Shown here one piece after another: positions 6,041-7,686 of a stretch of 7,686 bases of DNA (the first letter of the stretch is position 1; every line of letters begins with the position of its first letter). The translations under genes and the position numbers were made by a program. This DNA is from a bacterium MnTg04. GTDB taxonomy: Bacteria > Pseudomonadota > Gammaproteobacteria > Steroidobacterales > MnTg04. The DNA is taken from contig BFAU01000096.1 in the NCBI GenBank assembly GCA_008975185.1, positions 1-7,686 of the forward strand, written 5' to 3'. The notes under the pieces were generated by a model. It saw nothing but the letters and a program-made list of their open reading frames with translations. It made no database searches and had not been told where the DNA came from.

Positions 6041-7100
6041 CCTTTGACACCTTTCCCTGTTCCACGTGAAACCTTGCAATATCACCTGAAAGGCCCGCTA
6101 TATCTGGCGCCAGCGCCGTGATTATCAACTGGAGATTGCGCTTTTGAATAGCCGCCATCAGCCGCTCCAGGTGCTCTCGATCGAGCTCTGCCACCGGGTC
6201 GTCCACCAGCAATATCCGGTCCCTCGCCACCGCGTTTTTCAGCACATCGAGTTGGCCGAGGAGCAACGCACTGGCCAGCATTTTTTGTTGTCCGCGCGAC
6301 ACCCGGTTTTTTGCCACTTTTCCGGAAAACCGCACGGTCAGATCAGCCCTGTGCGGGCCAACCTGGGTGGCTTGGTGTTGGCGGTCCCGCAACCAGGATT
6401 TATCCAGCGCCTCCTGAAACCCACAATCTTTGCCCCAGCCAGGCCTGAGCTCCAGCTCAAGCGAAGCACCCAGCAATTCCTCTGCACAAGCCGCTGCCGC
6501 CGGCTGAAGAGCTTGAATTTGTCTCGTCCTCGCGTCCTGAATCTGGTTTCCCGCCTCTACCAGCTCTATTTCCCAGGGTCTGGCGGCCTTTCGATCGCCA
6601 TTTTGCCTCAACACAGCGTTTCTTTGCCGCAACGCCCTTTGGTAGCGGCGCCAAATCTCCAGAAAATCCGGTTCCACGTGGAACACGCCCCAATCGAGAA
6701 ACCGCCGGCGTCGCGCCGGTCCTTCTTCCAGTAATTTGTGAATATCCGGGTCGATAACCTGCACTGGCAACGCTTGCGCCAGCTCTGCCAGGCTGCCGAC
6801 CGGTTCCCCCGCGATTCTGGCCTCGGTCTTGCTGCGCGAGCAGCGTACCCCCAACGATGTTTCACGTGAAACATCCCGGATCCGGCCCGCAACTACACAT
6901 TCTGCCGCCCCATCCTGCACGAGTTGGTCCAGGTAACCGGTCCGAAAAGACCGCGCACGACTCAGGAAAAAAATCGCCTCGAGCAGGCTGGTTTTGCCCG
7001 AGGCGTTGGGTCCACTAATCAGGTTGCGAGCCGGGTCGAGTTCCAGCTCGACGTTGGTCAGACATCTGAACCCCTGGATTTTCAGGTTTTCCAGGGCCAT
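6033..7100 (-). CDS. recF: DNA replication and repair protein RecF
   Basis: Encodes a 355-residue SMC-like ABC ATPase that binds DNA at gaps with RecO and RecR and helps load RecA. The start MALENLKIQGFRC matches the family's usual N-terminus. The frame is open for 24 more codons, to an ATG at 7170-7172, but that extension lies inside the dnaN 3' end and looks unlike RecF. Walker A is GPNASGKT (30-37). RRRFLDWGVFHVEP (131-144) is a RecF signature region. The ABC signature is VSRGQQKML (267-275). Walker B with D-loop is ILLVDDPVAELD (296-307), where many RecF proteins have a DDxxSELD pattern. The C-terminus ARFHVEQGKVSKVV is normal. The start is 8 nt after the dnaN stop, preceded by GCCAGGCA, a weak ribosome site like that of gyrB, so coupling to dnaN is likely. 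Three parS-like sites lie within the coding sequence, encoding residues around 77-81, 140-144 and 344-348. Confidence 0.96.
   Translation of the reverse strand: MALENLKIQGFRCLTNVELELDPARNLISGPNASGKTSLLEAIFFLSRARSFRTGYLDQLVQDGAAECVVAGRIRDVSRETSLGVRCSRSKTEARIAGEPVGSLAELAQALPVQVIDPDIHKLLEEGPARRRRFLDWGVFHVEPDFLEIWRRYQRALRQRNAVLRQNGDRKAARPWEIELVEAGNQIQDARTRQIQALQPAAAACAEELLGASLELELRPGWGKDCGFQEALDKSWLRDRQHQATQVGPHRADLTVRFSGKVAKNRVSRGQQKMLASALLLGQLDVLKNAVARDRILLVDDPVAELDREHLERLMAAIQKRNLQLIITALAPDIAGLSGDIARFHVEQGKVSKVV
6058..6073. other. parS-like ParB-binding site 1, in the recF 3' end
   Basis: Reads TGTTCCACGTGAAACC on the + strand. It matches the bacterial chromosomal parS pattern TGTTnCACGTGAAACA at all but the last base and keeps the central CACGTG. 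On the coding strand it encodes F344-H345-V346-E347 near the RecF C-terminus. It begins 20 bp upstream of the extended -10 element of the putative gyrB promoter, so bound ParB would lie over the -35 region. Confidence 0.75.
6670..6685. other. parS-like ParB-binding site 2, within recF
   Basis: Reads GGTTCCACGTGGAACA. Apart from the outermost base pair it is a perfect palindrome, one base from the TGTTCCACGTGGAACA form of parS. It encodes F140-H141-V142-E143 of the conserved RecF WGVFHVEP segment, so protein constraint may explain part of the match. The nearby sites on both sides make a real parS more likely. Confidence 0.75.
6858..6873. other. parS site 3 (perfect consensus), within recF
   Basis: Reads TGTTTCACGTGAAACA, the exact 16-bp consensus palindrome bound by chromosomal ParB (Spo0J). 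The symmetry extends to 20 bp (6856-6875, flanked by GA and TC). It encodes V77-S78-R79-E80-T81 of RecF, a segment I do not recognise as strongly conserved, so protein constraint explains it less well than site 2. An exact 16-bp match by chance in a window of this size is very unlikely. Confidence 0.93.
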
Positions 7101-7108
7101 TGCCTGGC

Positions 7109-7686
7109 TCAAAGCCGCATCGGCATAACCACGTATTTGCAGCTCTTCGAACCGGGTTCCGTGATCAAACAACTGCTGTTTGAATCGATCAATCCGACTT
7201 CAACCTGATCGCCATCGACGGCAGAAAGCGCATCCAGCAGATAGTTCACATTGAAGCCAATCTCGAGGTCTTCACCGCTGTATTTCACCGCCACTTCCTC
7301 TTCGGCTTCTTCGTGCTCGGGGTTGTGTGCCAGGATTCGAATGCTATTGCCTTTCACGTCTAGGCGAATACCCCGGTATTTCTCATTGGACAGGATCGCC
7401 GCACGATGCAAGGCCTGTTTCAGAACCTCTCGGTCCCCGGTCAGCGGGCTGCTTTCTGCGCTCGGGATCACCCGGCGATAATCGGGAAAGCGGCCATCGA
7501 TCAGTTTGGAGGTAAAACGAATCGAACCGACTTGCGCCCGGATATGATTGCTGCCGATTGCCAGGCTGATATCTCCTTCTCCGCCAAGCAATCGAAGTAG
7601 CTCAAGCACACCCTTTCGCGGAACGATAACCTGGTGCTCGCCCTTGCACGCTTTCTTCAACTCGACTTCGCACAGCGCTAGCCGGT
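7109..7686 (-). CDS. dnaN: DNA polymerase III beta subunit (sliding clamp), C-terminal half (partial)
   Basis: The frame is open from the right edge to TGA at 7109-7111 and gives about 191 residues, roughly the last half of a protein of about 366. The clamp is a ring-shaped dimer that tethers DNA polymerase III and other partners to DNA. The visible part begins RLALCEVEL, the end of the usual DGHRLA motif in domain 2. It continues with VIVPRKGVLELLRLL, then FTSKLIDGRFPDYRRVIP, AAILSNEKYRGIRL and EIGFNVNYLLDAL, and ends YVVMPMRL, the C-terminal tail that helps form the partner-binding pocket. All of this aligns closely with E. coli DnaN from about residue 176. An apparent TTG start at 7658-7660 is internal and not real. 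recF follows after 8 nt. The 5' half, and presumably dnaA, lie beyond the window. Confidence 0.97.
   Translation of the reverse strand, partial: RLALCEVELKKACKGEHQVIVPRKGVLELLRLLGGEGDISLAIGSNHIRAQVGSIRFTSKLIDGRFPDYRRVIPSAESSPLTGDREVLKQALHRAAILSNEKYRGIRLDVKGNSIRILAHNPEHEEAEEEVAVKYSGEDLEIGFNVNYLLDALSAVDGDQVEVGLIDSNSSCLITEPGSKSCKYVVMPMRL

Noticed and set aside
6737..6745. Near-match to a DnaA box (ATATTCACA on the - strand)
   Set aside because: It has one mismatch, is isolated, and is explained by recF codons for DIHK. A second candidate at 6400-6408 (TTATCCAGC) has two mismatches. There is no cluster, so no origin is called in the window.
7101..7172. N-terminal extension of recF from the ATG at 7170-7172
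   Set aside because: It overlaps the conserved dnaN C-terminus, and family members begin near MALENLKIQGFR.
7352..7359. TTTCACGT in dnaN as a fourth parS
   Set aside because: Only a half-site; the other arm (CTAGGC) does not match.

Overview
This window is the flank of a chromosomal replication origin from a gammaproteobacterium outside the Enterobacterales. The gene order is [glyQ]-glyS-gmhB-plsC on the + strand, converging on [dnaN]-recF-gyrB on the - strand. To my knowledge this is the arrangement next to oriC in Pseudomonas (dnaA-dnaN-recF-gyrB followed by inverted lptA/plsC, gmhB, glyS and glyQ). The proteins are clearly gammaproteobacterial in type. Composition looks fairly GC-rich and even throughout, and nothing looks recently acquired. 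I cannot fix the family. By extrapolation, dnaA and oriC should lie beyond the right edge.

Layout. Positions 1-134 hold the last 43 codons of glyQ (glycyl-tRNA synthetase alpha). It overlaps glyS (beta subunit, 127-2214) by 8 nt. Then come gmhB (heptose bisphosphate phosphatase, 2218-2766) and plsC (acyltransferase, 2768-3487), with gaps of 3 nt and 1 nt, so the four genes look like one transcription unit. A 105-bp convergent spacer (3488-3592) holds one hairpin. On the - strand, the 3' half of dnaN (7109-7686), recF (6033-7100) and gyrB (3593-6004) follow each other with gaps of 8 and 28 nt. A strong extended -10 element over the recF stop codon suggests that gyrB also has its own promoter.

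Functionally, the + strand genes charge tRNA-Gly and supply envelope precursors: LPS-core heptose and phosphatidic acid or a related acyl lipid. The - strand genes provide the sliding clamp, a recombination mediator and the gyrase ATPase subunit.

The most notable extra signal is three parS-like ParB-binding sequences inside recF (6058-6073, 6670-6685, 6858-6873). One is a perfect TGTTTCACGTGAAACA palindrome. Another lies where the -35 region of the putative gyrB promoter would be. They imply a ParABS chromosome segregation system and make recF a probable part of the centromere. I found no mobile element, CRISPR array, RNA gene or uncharacterised gene cluster; all seven genes belong to known families.
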